Shown: one piece after another, positions 30,219-37,992 of the stretch | Layout of the letters: every line of letters begins with the position of its first letter | How positions within the stretch are numbered: the first letter of the stretch is position 1 | Assembly (NCBI RefSeq): GCF_014201375.1 | Contig: NZ_JACHDZ010000001.1 | Coordinates: 847,206-911,205, forward strand | Origin: Tunturiibacter empetritectus | GTDB lineage: Bacteria; Acidobacteriota; Terriglobia; Terriglobales; Acidobacteriaceae | DNA length: 64,000 bases | Direction of reading: 5' to 3' | Position numbers and translations under genes: made by a program | The notes under the pieces: generated by a model | What the model was told of the DNA's origin: nothing | The model's database searches: none | Seen by the model: only the letters and a program-made list of their open reading frames with translations

Positions 30219-32108
30219 ATGAGTAAGATTCTCGAGACAATTAACTCTCCCGCGGATGTGAAGAAGCTTTCGATTGCGGAGCTGACCCAGTTGGCAGAGG
30301 AGATTCGGGCGCGGCTGATTGTGGGGGTGGCAAAGACGGGCGGACATATCGGTCCGAATCTTGGCGTCGTCGAACTGACGCTGGCGATGCACTATGTATT
30401 CGACACCCCGACGGATAGCTTTGTCTTCGATGTGAGTCATCAGGCTTATGTGCACAAGCTGCTGACTGGGCGAGAGAAGCTGTTTCATACGATTCGGCAG
30501 CCTGGTGGTTTGAATGGATTTATGCTGCGCACCGAGAGCGAGCATGACAGCTATGGAGCGGGGCATGCCGGGACAGCGCTTAGTGCGGCGTTGGGGATGG
30601 CTGTTGGCCGCGACATGGCAGGTGGGAAGGAACACATCGTCGCTCTGGCGGGGGATGCCGCGTTTACAAATGGAATCTCGTTTGAAGCGTTAAACAATAT
30701 TGCGGCTCAGACCAAGAGATTGATCGTGGTGTTGAACGATAACGCGTGGTCGATCGATAAGAACGTGGGGGCGATTGCGGAGTACTTCCACAAGATCGTG
30801 ACGAATCCTACGATCTCGAGTTTGCACGATAAAGCGGCCGATCTGTTGGAGCGTTTTGGCGGTAAGACGGTGCGGCATGTTGCTCGTAAGGCGGAAGAGG
30901 CGGCGAAGGGTTTGATTGGGCCGGGCACGCTCTTCGAAGAGTTTGGGCTGAGCTACTTCGGGCCGATCGATGGACACAATCTGCCGTTGCTGATTGAGAC
31001 ATTCAACTTTTTGAAGCAGCAGAATAAGCCGGTAGTACTGCATGCGATTACTCAAAAAGGCAAAGGTTTTCAGCCTGCGATTGAGAAGCAGAAGAAGTTT
31101 CACGGGCTGGGACCTTACGACGCGCAGACCGGTGAGACCAAGCCTGCGGGGCAGAAGACCTACTCTGAGATATTTGCTGAGTCGCTGACGAAGCTGGCTA
31201 CTGCGAACGATAAGGTTGTGGCAATTACCGCTGCGATGCCGAACGGCACGGCGCTCGATCTTTTTCGGCCGCATCATCCGAAACGGTACTTCGACGTGGG
31301 GATCGCTGAGGAGCACGCGGTGATCTTTGCGGCGGGCATGGCGACGAAGGGGTATAAGCCTTTTTGCGCGATCTACTCTACGTTTTTGCAGCGGGCCTTC
31401 GATCAGGTAGTGCATGATGTTTGTCTGCAGAATCTGCCCGTAGTGTTCTGCATGGACCGCGGCGGTTTGAGTGGGGATGATGGGCCGACGCATCATGGGT
31501 TGTTCGATATCAGCTATCTGCGCAGTGTGCCGAACCTGGTGCATATGGTGCCGAAGGATGAAGACGAGCTTGCCGACATGATGTATACGGCGATGCTGCA
31601 TGAAGGGCCAAGCGCGATTCGATATCCGCGTGGGATTGGGCAGGGCGTTGTAGTGAAGGAGCAACCGGTGGCGCTCGAGATCGGCAAGGCTGAGGTGATC
31701 CGCGATGGTGTGGATGTCGCTATCTTCGGCCTGGGTGCGATGTTGCCGGAGGCGGTTCGCCTGGCGGAGATGTTGAAGCTGGAAGGATTTTCTGCAGCGG
31801 TGATTAATCCGCGTTTTGCGAAGCCGGTAGATCGGGATTGCGTCGGGGAGTTCGGTGGTCGCTGTGGTCTGGTGATTACGTTAGAGGATCATGTCCTTGC
31901 GGGTGGGTTTGGCTCTGCCGTGATGGAGACCCTGAACGAACTTGAGTTGCAGGTTCCGGTGGTGAGAGTGGGCTGGCCGGATGCGTTTATCGAGCACGGA
32001 AAAATGGAGTCACTGCGAGAGAAGTATGGCCTTACGGCCGAGGCGGCGCTTGAGAGATCGAGACCTTATCTCAGCAAGATGATGGAGCAGGTTCTGGCCA
32101 AGCACTAG
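30219..32108 (+). CDS. dxs: 1-deoxy-D-xylulose-5-phosphate synthase
   Basis: TPP-dependent first enzyme of the MEP isoprenoid pathway, joining pyruvate and glyceraldehyde 3-phosphate. 629 residues. The TPP motif begins GDAAFTNGISFEALNN and ends VVLNDN; the usual sequence is GDGA. The catalytic Glu lies in VGIAEEHAV, and DRGGLSGDDGPTHHG and the C-terminal transketolase domain are present. The variant motif suggests the diverged DXS subgroup of some bacteria. It stands alone. Confidence 0.92.
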   Translation: MSKILETINSPADVKKLSIAELTQLAEEIRARLIVGVAKTGGHIGPNLGVVELTLAMHYVFDTPTDSFVFDVSHQAYVHKLLTGREKLFHTIRQPGGLNGFMLRTESEHDSYGAGHAGTALSAALGMAVGRDMAGGKEHIVALAGDAAFTNGISFEALNNIAAQTKRLIVVLNDNAWSIDKNVGAIAEYFHKIVTNPTISSLHDKAADLLERFGGKTVRHVARKAEEAAKGLIGPGTLFEEFGLSYFGPIDGHNLPLLIETFNFLKQQNKPVVLHAITQKGKGFQPAIEKQKKFHGLGPYDAQTGETKPAGQKTYSEIFAESLTKLATANDKVVAITAAMPNGTALDLFRPHHPKRYFDVGIAEEHAVIFAAGMATKGYKPFCAIYSTFLQRAFDQVVHDVCLQNLPVVFCMDRGGLSGDDGPTHHGLFDISYLRSVPNLVHMVPKDEDELADMMYTAMLHEGPSAIRYPRGIGQGVVVKEQPVALEIGKAEVIRDGVDVAIFGLGAMLPEAVRLAEMLKLEGFSAAVINPRFAKPVDRDCVGEFGGRCGLVITLEDHVLAGGFGSAVMETLNELELQVPVVRVGWPDAFIEHGKMESLREKYGLTAEAALERSRPYLSKMMEQVLAKH

Positions 32109-32191
32109 GTAGAAGGATTGACGGATACGGGTCGTAATACGCGGCCCGTACTTCCTTAACAACGTCTACGGTCATTCCATTGAGGCGGTCT

Positions 32192-32740
32192 TCAAAGATG
32201 ATGGGCCAGGAGCGCAAGCAGTTCGCTTGTGCGGGCGTGGCGATAGGAAAAGGTGCTGCGAAGCTGAGAGATGACGAAGAGGCGGTTGGCGATATCTCCA
32301 AATTTTCCCAGCGGTAGTTCGTAGTCGACTTTGTCTTCGAGCAGAGTGCCCGGCGTGGGGCTCGCGGAATCTTCTGTTCGCGTCTCCGACTTTACCTGGT
32401 GGCAGTGATGCCAGTAGGCGAAGGGGCCGCGGAGTTGTTGGTCGCAGAAGTGCTCTTTCCAAGTGAACTCGGAGATCTCTGCGTCCCAGGAAACTCGCAT
32501 GGGGGAGTATGGGAACGGGCGAAAGCTGAGGGTGATCTTCGTTCCAGCACCCGCAGCGATACTGTTGAGTCCGGAGTAATCAACGGGTTGCCGGGGTGGG
32601 GGTGCGATGGAGATTTTTTCGATACGGGCCTTCTGCCAAGGGGGCATAAGACGTGGGAGATTTTCGGGATTTGAGAAGAAGACGAAGACTAGTTCGACAG
32701 GGTAGGGGAGCCACTGCTTGGAGTGGAAGGTGTGGCGCAT
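32192..32740 (-). CDS. SRPBCC-family (cyclase/dehydrase-like) protein
   Basis: 182 residues with the START-like helix-grip pattern: LPYPVELVFVFFSNPENLPRLMP at the start, then FCDQQLRGPFAYWHH and a LLEDKVDYELPLGKFGD segment near the end. Members bind hydrophobic ligands or act in polyketide/quinone chemistry; the ligand here is unknown. No signal peptide. Not closely similar to the AHSA1 proteins at 59.4-61.0 kb. Confidence 0.78.
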   Translation of the reverse strand: MRHTFHSKQWLPYPVELVFVFFSNPENLPRLMPPWQKARIEKISIAPPPRQPVDYSGLNSIAAGAGTKITLSFRPFPYSPMRVSWDAEISEFTWKEHFCDQQLRGPFAYWHHCHQVKSETRTEDSASPTPGTLLEDKVDYELPLGKFGDIANRLFVISQLRSTFSYRHARTSELLALLAHHL

Positions 32741-32821
32741 CGCTGAGTTGGTTATAGCGTGTTGCTGAGGAGAGCGCGAGTGATGCGGGCTGCAAATCGG
32801 AGCGGGTTTCGTGTGATGAGA

Positions 32822-32852
32822 AAAAAAGGCGCCTCGTTGTGAGGCGCCTCAA
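32822..32852 (-). terminator. Rho-independent terminator of the fasciclin gene
   Basis: On the minus strand, AGGCGCCTC pairs with GAGGCGCCT across a 5-nt loop, followed by a run of seven T residues. It lies 20 bp after the fasciclin stop. Confidence 0.9.
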
Positions 32853-32872
32853 GGGATTGCGGAGGAAGACAC

Positions 32873-33427
32873 TTAGTTAGGCATGAGGACGGTGTCTATG
32901 ACATGAATGACACCGTTCGACTGGAAGACATCGGCAGTGGTGATGGTGGCCATGCCGCCTTTGGCATCGGTCAACATGATGTTACCGCCGGACATGGTGG
33001 CCGTGAGATCTTCACCCTGAACCGTCTTGAGGGTGGCCTTGCCGCCGCCCTTGCTGATCATCTTCTCGAGTTCCTTCGAAGAGATCTTGCCTGCTACGAC
33101 GTGGTAGGTGAGGATCTTGTCCAGCGTGTCTTTGTTCTCGGGCTTGACGAGAGTGTCGACGGTGCCGGCGGGGAGCTTGGCGAACGCATCATCGGTTGGA
33201 GCGAAGACGGTGAAGGGGCCGGGGCTGTTGAGGGTGTCGACCAGGCCGCCTGCTTTGACCGCAGCTACGAGGGTCTTGTGGATGGGTGAATTGACTGCGT
33301 TGGCGACGATGGTCTTGGAGGGGTACATGGGAGCGCCGCCGACTTCGGGGTCTTTCTGGGCGTGCGCGGTGAGTGAGGTGACTGCAAGGGCGGCTACTGC
33401 GAGGGTGGCTAGAAATGTCTTCTTCAT
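32873..33427 (-). CDS. Secreted fasciclin (FAS1) domain protein
   Basis: Signal peptide at residues 1-23 (ends AHAQ). One FAS1 domain follows, with H1 motif FTVFAPTDDAF (about 72-82) and H2 region GVIHVIDTVLMP at the very C-terminus. Such proteins mediate adhesion or matrix binding. The start at 33427 is chosen because MKKTFLATLA begins a clean signal peptide and AGGA lies upstream; a longer reading adds 22 residues. A strong terminator follows. Confidence 0.92.
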   Translation of the reverse strand: MKKTFLATLAVAALAVTSLTAHAQKDPEVGGAPMYPSKTIVANAVNSPIHKTLVAAVKAGGLVDTLNSPGPFTVFAPTDDAFAKLPAGTVDTLVKPENKDTLDKILTYHVVAGKISSKELEKMISKGGGKATLKTVQGEDLTATMSGGNIMLTDAKGGMATITTADVFQSNGVIHVIDTVLMPN

Positions 33428-33684
33428 TGTGATTATCCTTTGGGTAGTGATGGTTTCCAGAAGCTCGTTCCCTGCAGGGGCACTCATAAGCATTTACGTG
33501 CGCTTGCTGGGGCTGGATTGGTCTAATTTCCATCATGCTCGTCATATGCCGTTGCAAGAGGCAGCGTTGCGAGGTCTGTTGGGTGTGCGTAACAGTTAGC
33601 GAGAAGATGTTGATGGGGTAAAGATGTGCGTGACACGAAGGGGGCGTTGACAATTCCATCGAGTCCTCGTCAACTGAAGGTCGG

Positions 33685-34215
33685 ATGATGGTGAAAGAGC
33701 CAATCAGTAGTCGAGGGTTGATACAGGCACGGGAGCAGGGGGACCACCCGGCCGGTGTGCACGATCGCGGCTTGATGCTGATCGGGCTGTTCAAACTGGC
33801 GAAGGCGATCTTCTTCTTCTTTATCGGTGCGGGTGCGATTCACCTGCTTCATAAAGATGTCGGCGATGAGGTGACGCGGCTGGCGCTGAAGTTGAGGTTT
33901 GACCCTGAGAGCCGGCTGGTTGCTTTGTTGCTCCATAAGGCAGACCTGATCGATGCGCATCGGTTAAGGCAGATCAGTGTAGGGACGTTCGGTTACTCTG
34001 CATTGGCTCTGACCGAGGGGATCGGACTGCTGCTGGAGAAGGTGTGGGCGGAGTATCTGACGCTGATTTTGACGGTCTCTTTTCTGCCGTGGGAGTTGTA
34101 TGAGCTGGTCCGAAGGCCGGATGGGTTTCGCTTGAGCCTGCTGGTTATCAACTTGGCAGTGCTTGCGTACCTGGTTTGGCTGCTTCGGCGGAAGAAGCTA
34201 CTGGGTGGGAGCTAG
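33685..34215 (+). CDS. DUF2127 family membrane protein
   Basis: 176 residues with about four membrane helices (KLAKAIFFFFIGAGAIHLL, YSALALTEGIGLLLEKV, LTLILTVSFLPWELYEL, LVINLAVLAYLVWLL), the DUF2127 layout. Function unknown. Its last codons and TAG stop lie inside the left copy of the 12-bp direct repeat flanking the IS1595-type element, so the insertion hit exactly the stop region and left the protein unchanged. An inverted repeat GTTGAC (33646-33651)/GTCAAC (33669-33674) lies just upstream. Confidence 0.82.
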   Translation: MMVKEPISSRGLIQAREQGDHPAGVHDRGLMLIGLFKLAKAIFFFFIGAGAIHLLHKDVGDEVTRLALKLRFDPESRLVALLLHKADLIDAHRLRQISVGTFGYSALALTEGIGLLLEKVWAEYLTLILTVSFLPWELYELVRRPDGFRLSLLVINLAVLAYLVWLLRRKKLLGGS

Positions 34216-34428
34216 TGATTATCCCTTACACACATGTCGCACAAAACACGAAGGATAATCATCTGTGATTTCAGAACTCCGAACGGACACCCCGTCTCAG
34301 AGAACGCTGAGAAATTGAGATAAGTTTATTAGTTTGTGGTTGTTAGATAGATCGCGCCTTAAAAGTTTTGTCCAGAAAATGGACAGAAAACACGCCCTCG
34401 ACCCTAGAGACAGAGCCGAGGAACGTAT

Positions 34429-34512
34429 TTAGTTGTTGGATTTGATTTTGAGAATTACTTCAACGATGTGGAGTAACACCAAAACCAGCCCCAACGCCAC
34501 AAGTAGAGTCAT
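34429..34512 (-). CDS. 27-residue hydrophobic peptide inside the IS
   Basis: Frame MTLLVALGLVLVLLHIVEVI with a short basic tail, a single predicted membrane helix. AGGAG sits six bases before the ATG. The start codon is inside GTATGACTCTAC, whose perfect complement GTAGAGTCATAC occurs about 65 nt earlier in the same transcript, with a further stem-loop and a GGCCTAGGCC palindrome between. The layout recalls type I toxin mRNAs with a masked start, but no family match is claimed. Confidence 0.4.
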   Translation of the reverse strand: MTLLVALGLVLVLLHIVEVILKIKSNN

Positions 34513-34611
34513 ACAGCACTCCTGATTGAGTTCGGCCTAGGCCGTCCTACAACACTCTCCCTTGCGCGGAGAGTTGGGTATGACTCTACTGCAAACTACA
34601 ATTAGTTTTCT

Positions 34612-34800
34612 ATGGACGATATCAAGGTAGACGCGGACAAGTTCGATTCTGTCTTGCGCCGAATGCTGGCGATCAATCCATTATCGAAAGCCGAGATTAG
34701 CGCCAAGATCAAGAAGGAAAGAGCCGCTAAGAAAGCTGTCCAGAAAATGGACAAACAGGCTAAAACTGATCCGAATACCACTCAGTCAGATCCTTCTTGA
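34612..34800 (+). CDS. Small charged passenger protein of the IS
   Basis: 62 residues, beginning MDDIKVDADKFDSVLRRML, then Lys/Ala-rich helix and a polar tail. No Shine-Dalgarno is visible. The 3' end overlaps the convergent transposase gene by 41 bp. The frame contains the second copy of the palindrome TGTCCAGAAAATGGACA (34737-34753). I recall similar short V-D-x-x-x-F-D proteins near mobile genes but cannot name a family. Confidence 0.5.
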   Translation: MDDIKVDADKFDSVLRRMLAINPLSKAEISAKIKKERAAKKAVQKMDKQAKTDPNTTQSDPS

Positions 34801-35731
34801 ACGTATAGAATCCGTCATCTGTTAGAAGTTTGTAGGGAAGCGGCTTACGCTTGGTCAGGTTTTGCAAGGCCATATCAAACAACCAAGGCTGCATCCTTCG
34901 TCGGTTGTACCGCCAGCAAAACTCACCCAAATACCTGTCCAGATGCTCAGCACTCAAACGGTGATAGTTGCCCACAATGCCCCGTTTGAACAGTGAGAAT
35001 GCACTCTCAACCGTATACGTGGATGTAACGCGGCCTTTGTCCCGAATCTCTTCTTCGTGGTTGCCTTGTTGGTGTTTGGCGCGAGGAACCACACCCTTAT
35101 ATGTTTGGTTGCCATCTGTGACGACTTTAGAGGTTTCGGTGTCTACATGGTCGTGATACACGCGGCGCAGATTCTGGAGAGTGTTGGAAGGCACTACGCG
35201 CATGTGAAGACTACCGTGTCGTTCGGCCATACCAACAACTACGGTCTTATTGGGTTTGGACGGCGTTTTTACACCCTGTAGCCTTCGGCGGCCACCAACA
35301 TACATCTCGTCTATTTCGACAGTCGTATCAGGGCCACCAACCGTAAAATCAGCCTCTTCTTGCATTGCCTGTCTAATGCGGTGGCACACATACCAAGCGG
35401 TTTTATAGGTCATCCCAATGTGTCGCTGGACTTGAGCTGCTGATATGCCTTTCTTGCCTTCGATCATCAGGGCAATGACCGCGAACCACTTCTGTAGAGG
35501 CAAGTGGGAATCGTGAAAGAGCGTCCCAGTGGTCGCGCTAAACTGCCAACCACACTCAGCACATTGGAAGAGACGACGCGGTTTACCAGTTTTGCCTTTG
35601 GATTCGGTCAGCCAGCATTTGGGATGATCGCAAGCCATACAACGAACCCCATCAGGCCATCGCGCCTTCATCAGATAGGCAAGAGCATGTTCTTCGGTGG
35701 GGAATTTCTTAGCAAGGGAAAAGAGATTCAT
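34760..35731 (-). CDS. IS1595-family transposase (ISXO2-like)
   Basis: 323 residues. The N-terminal zinc ribbon has CMACDHPKCW and CAECGWQFS. The ISXO2-like catalytic core shows the first Asp in VEIDEMYVGGRR, the second in VTDGNQTYKGV, and the ESAFSLFKRGIVGNYH block that completes the active site. GAGGT lies before the ATG. It appears intact, so the element could be active. It follows a small gene in the same direction by 30 bp. Confidence 0.94.
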   Translation of the reverse strand: MNLFSLAKKFPTEEHALAYLMKARWPDGVRCMACDHPKCWLTESKGKTGKPRRLFQCAECGWQFSATTGTLFHDSHLPLQKWFAVIALMIEGKKGISAAQVQRHIGMTYKTAWYVCHRIRQAMQEEADFTVGGPDTTVEIDEMYVGGRRRLQGVKTPSKPNKTVVVGMAERHGSLHMRVVPSNTLQNLRRVYHDHVDTETSKVVTDGNQTYKGVVPRAKHQQGNHEEEIRDKGRVTSTYTVESAFSLFKRGIVGNYHRLSAEHLDRYLGEFCWRYNRRRMQPWLFDMALQNLTKRKPLPYKLLTDDGFYTFKKDLTEWYSDQF

Positions 35732-35760
35732 GGAAATACCTCAAGAGAAGGAACCCGTAT

Positions 35761-35973
35761 TCAGCGACCCGTTTTATCGAGAACTTTACGAACGTCTATG
35801 TGTAGCTCAGAAGCGATTGAGCGAATCCTCTTTGCGCGTTCAACGGTTGCGTGAGAATCCTTCACAATGCGAGTAGCGTAGTCATCCAGCAAAGTTGCCG
35901 TTTCGTTTGCCAGACTTTCGGTAAGGCTCGCCAGCTTTCCCAAAACTTCCCTGATTGCGTCGATATCGTTCAT
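35761..35973 (-). CDS. Small helical passenger protein upstream of transposase
   Basis: 70 residues from the ATG at 35973 (MNDIDAIREVLGKLASL); a GTG at 36009 would add 12 residues but has no ribosome site. The sequence is almost all helical and charged, with heptad-like spacing. It lies 29 bp before the transposase on the same strand, so the two are probably co-expressed. It may be a transposition accessory or regulator; this is inference. Confidence 0.55.
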   Translation of the reverse strand: MNDIDAIREVLGKLASLTESLANETATLLDDYATRIVKDSHATVERAKRIRSIASELHIDVRKVLDKTGR

Positions 35974-36054
35974 GGTTTTTCCGCCTGAAAAGACAAAATG
36001 ATTATGCACCTAGACTCAACATGTGTCAACGGGATAATCATTTGGGAGCTAGTG

Positions 36055-36375
36055 TTTTCGCTTTTATTTCGCTTACCAGATGGATTCGCGGTGTGCAAGT
36101 GACGGAGTTGGCATGAATCAACTGAGCCAACACTACAGCTAGCGGTTACCTCTTAGGTACACACAAGTAGCTGAGTTTTCCACATCCCGATATGGGAAAT
36201 ACACAGAAGTTGCACAAATTAGTTCTTTACAGGGCCGGATACCTCGGCGATGCTGGTGGAGCGAAGTAGAACATTTTGGAGTTTGGTGGACCAAACTAGG
36301 TCCCTATCAACAGAATTCTACGATGCGGAGCTGGTTTTGAACCAAAGATGAGCCGGGAGAGGTATCGAGGTCGTT
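36055..36375 (+). promoter_or_regulatory. Upstream region of the dcw cluster with an operator-like palindrome
   Basis: No gene is seen. A perfect 18-bp palindrome AGTTTGGTGGACCAAACT lies at 36280-36297. TGGTGGA occurs twice, 30 bp apart (36254-36260 and 36284-36290). MraZ of other bacteria binds short TGG-containing direct repeats before its own gene, so these are candidate MraZ sites. No clear -35/-10 pair was found. Confidence 0.45.
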
Positions 36376-36837
36376 ATGTTTCGGGGAAATCACCCAACAC
36401 GTGTGGACGAAAAGGGCAGATTGAAGCTGCCTGCCGAGTTCAAGCGCCGTGTGGATGAGCTGTACGGTCCTCAGTTCTACATAACGAGCATGGATGGGAA
36501 GCGGGCGCAGGTTTATCCGCTGAAGGAGTGGGAGCAGATCGAGGCGTCGCTGTCGAAGATGTCCCCGATGGATCCGGTTCGGAAGAAGTTTCAGGACGTG
36601 ACGAACTTCTACGGGCAGATGGCCGAGATGGACGCGCAGGGCCGGTTGCTGATTCCGCAGAAGCTGCGGGAGCTGGCGAAGGTGACGGGCGAGGTAAATG
36701 TTCTGGGGTCGCAGACGTTGTTGGAAGTTGTGAATGCTGAGCTGTTCGATGCGGAGATGAAGAAAGCAAGTGGAGCGGTTGAGCTGACGGACGCGGATCT
36801 GATGGCGTTCGCCGATAAGACCAAGGCAGTTGCTTAG
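36376..36837 (+). CDS. mraZ: Transcriptional regulator MraZ
   Basis: Two AbrB-like SpoVT halves: FRGNHPTRVDEKGRLKLPAEF at 2-22 and AEMDAQGRLLIPQKLRELA around residue 88. MraZ is the first gene of the dcw cluster and represses it in E. coli. 153 residues is normal. rsmH follows closely. The IS insertion ends about 320 bp upstream, so it may have altered the upstream control region. Confidence 0.95.
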   Translation: MFRGNHPTRVDEKGRLKLPAEFKRRVDELYGPQFYITSMDGKRAQVYPLKEWEQIEASLSKMSPMDPVRKKFQDVTNFYGQMAEMDAQGRLLIPQKLRELAKVTGEVNVLGSQTLLEVVNAELFDAEMKKASGAVELTDADLMAFADKTKAVA

Positions 36838-36882
36838 CAGGTGCAATGTGGCCCCCAGGGGCAGCACGGAAGGCGGGTGAAG

Positions 36883-37776
36883 ATGAAGAGTCCGCAACAT
36901 GTGCCGGTTCTTTTAGAGGAAGTTCTGGAGTATTTGAATGTGCGGCCGGGCGGCGTGATTGTTGATGCGACGCTGGGTCTGGCGGGGCACTCTTTGGAGA
37001 TTGCGAAGAGGCTGGGCGGCAGAGGCAAGCTGATTGGCTTTGACCGTGACCCGGAGGCGATGGAAAAGGCTGAAGCAAGGCTTGAGGTTTTACGGGCTGA
37101 GCTTGGAGACGAGATGCCGGAGCTGGTGTTTGAGCCGAGGGCGTTTTCGGAGGCCTCGGGGGTGATTGCACCGGGGAGCCTGGATGGCTTGCTTGCTGAC
37201 TTTGGCGTAAGCAGCCTGCAGCTGGACGAGGCGCACAGAGGATTTAGTTTTCGGACCGATGGCCCGTTAGATATGCGGATGGATACGCGCAGCGGGGAGA
37301 CGGCCGAGCAAGTGGTAAATCAGGAAGACGAAAACGAACTCGCCGACCTGATTTACGAATTCGGAGAGGAAAGGAGGTCGCGGAGAATCGCCAGAGCCAT
37401 TGTTAGGGCCCGGCCGATTACGACTACAGCAGAGTTGGCTCGAATCGTATCGGCCGAGGCCCCACCAATGAAAGGCGAGAAAATTCATCCGGCGACACGC
37501 ACCTTTCAGGCGCTTCGAATTCGAGTGAATAACGAGTTGGGAGAGATTCAATCGCTGCTGAAGAGCGCGGGGTCTCTGTTGAAGCCGGGCGGAAGGCTGG
37601 TGTTGATCAGCTTCCATTCGCTGGAGGACCGGCTGGTGAAGGATGCGTTCAAGGCTGCTAAGGACGCGAAAGTATTTGAGGTTTTGACGAAGAAGCCAGT
37701 GGTAGCGGCAGAGCAGGAACAGATGAGAAATCCACGGTCGCGCAGTGCCAAGATGAGGGCGGCCGAAAAAGTTTAG
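36883..37776 (+). CDS. rsmH: 16S rRNA m4C1402 methyltransferase RsmH
   Basis: N-terminal HVPVLLEEVLEYL and SAM motif VDATLGLAGHS, followed by GFDRDPEAM, the ADFGVSSLQLDEAHRGFSF segment and a C-terminal ISFHSLEDRLVK. These are canonical for MraW/RsmH. GGAAGGCGG just upstream favours the ATG at 36883; a GTG at 36841 is in frame. It is followed by a 216-bp structured gap before ftsL. Confidence 0.95.
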   Translation: MKSPQHVPVLLEEVLEYLNVRPGGVIVDATLGLAGHSLEIAKRLGGRGKLIGFDRDPEAMEKAEARLEVLRAELGDEMPELVFEPRAFSEASGVIAPGSLDGLLADFGVSSLQLDEAHRGFSFRTDGPLDMRMDTRSGETAEQVVNQEDENELADLIYEFGEERRSRRIARAIVRARPITTTAELARIVSAEAPPMKGEKIHPATRTFQALRIRVNNELGEIQSLLKSAGSLLKPGGRLVLISFHSLEDRLVKDAFKAAKDAKVFEVLTKKPVVAAEQEQMRNPRSRSAKMRAAEKV

Positions 37777-37992
37777 GTACAAGATTCTCTATTGCACTGA
37801 AAATGGTGCAGTCTATAGATAGAGAAAACAAGTGATCGGGCCGGGGTCGTCCCACCTTCTTTCAGGCGAAAGACAACTCTGCAACAAAAAGTCCCTTCCT
37901 CCATAGCGATCCCGGCCCGGTTCGTACGTTGAGGAGAGTGGCAAGGTTTGGTTGAAATCGAGATTCAGAGGCGAGTTTTAGAGAGGTGCACC
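37777..37992 (+). other. Structured gap between rsmH and ftsL
   Basis: A long hairpin pairs TTCTCTATTGCAC (37785-37797) with GTGCA (37806-37810) and ATAGAGAA (37819-37826), with an 8-nt bulge. A second inverted repeat, CGGGCCGGG (37837-37845) with CCCGGCCCG (37911-37919), spans 65 nt. No T-run follows, so these are not simple terminators. They may form a processed leader for ftsL. Confidence 0.45.

Larger units (their letters stand above)
34206..36054. mobile_element. IS1595-type insertion sequence with passenger ORFs
   Basis: The 12-bp direct repeat TGGGAGCTAGTG flanks the element at 34206-34217 and 36043-36054. Inside are imperfect terminal inverted repeats: TGATTATCCC at 34216 matches the complement of GGGATAATCA ending at 36040, and similarity continues through ACACATGT. 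The left end also has an inverted copy GGATAATCA at 34253-34261. The element carries a transposase, one small gene upstream of it, and two further small ORFs. IS1595 members usually make 8-bp duplications, so part of the 12-bp identity may belong to the element. It is visibly more AT-rich than its surroundings. Confidence 0.88.
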
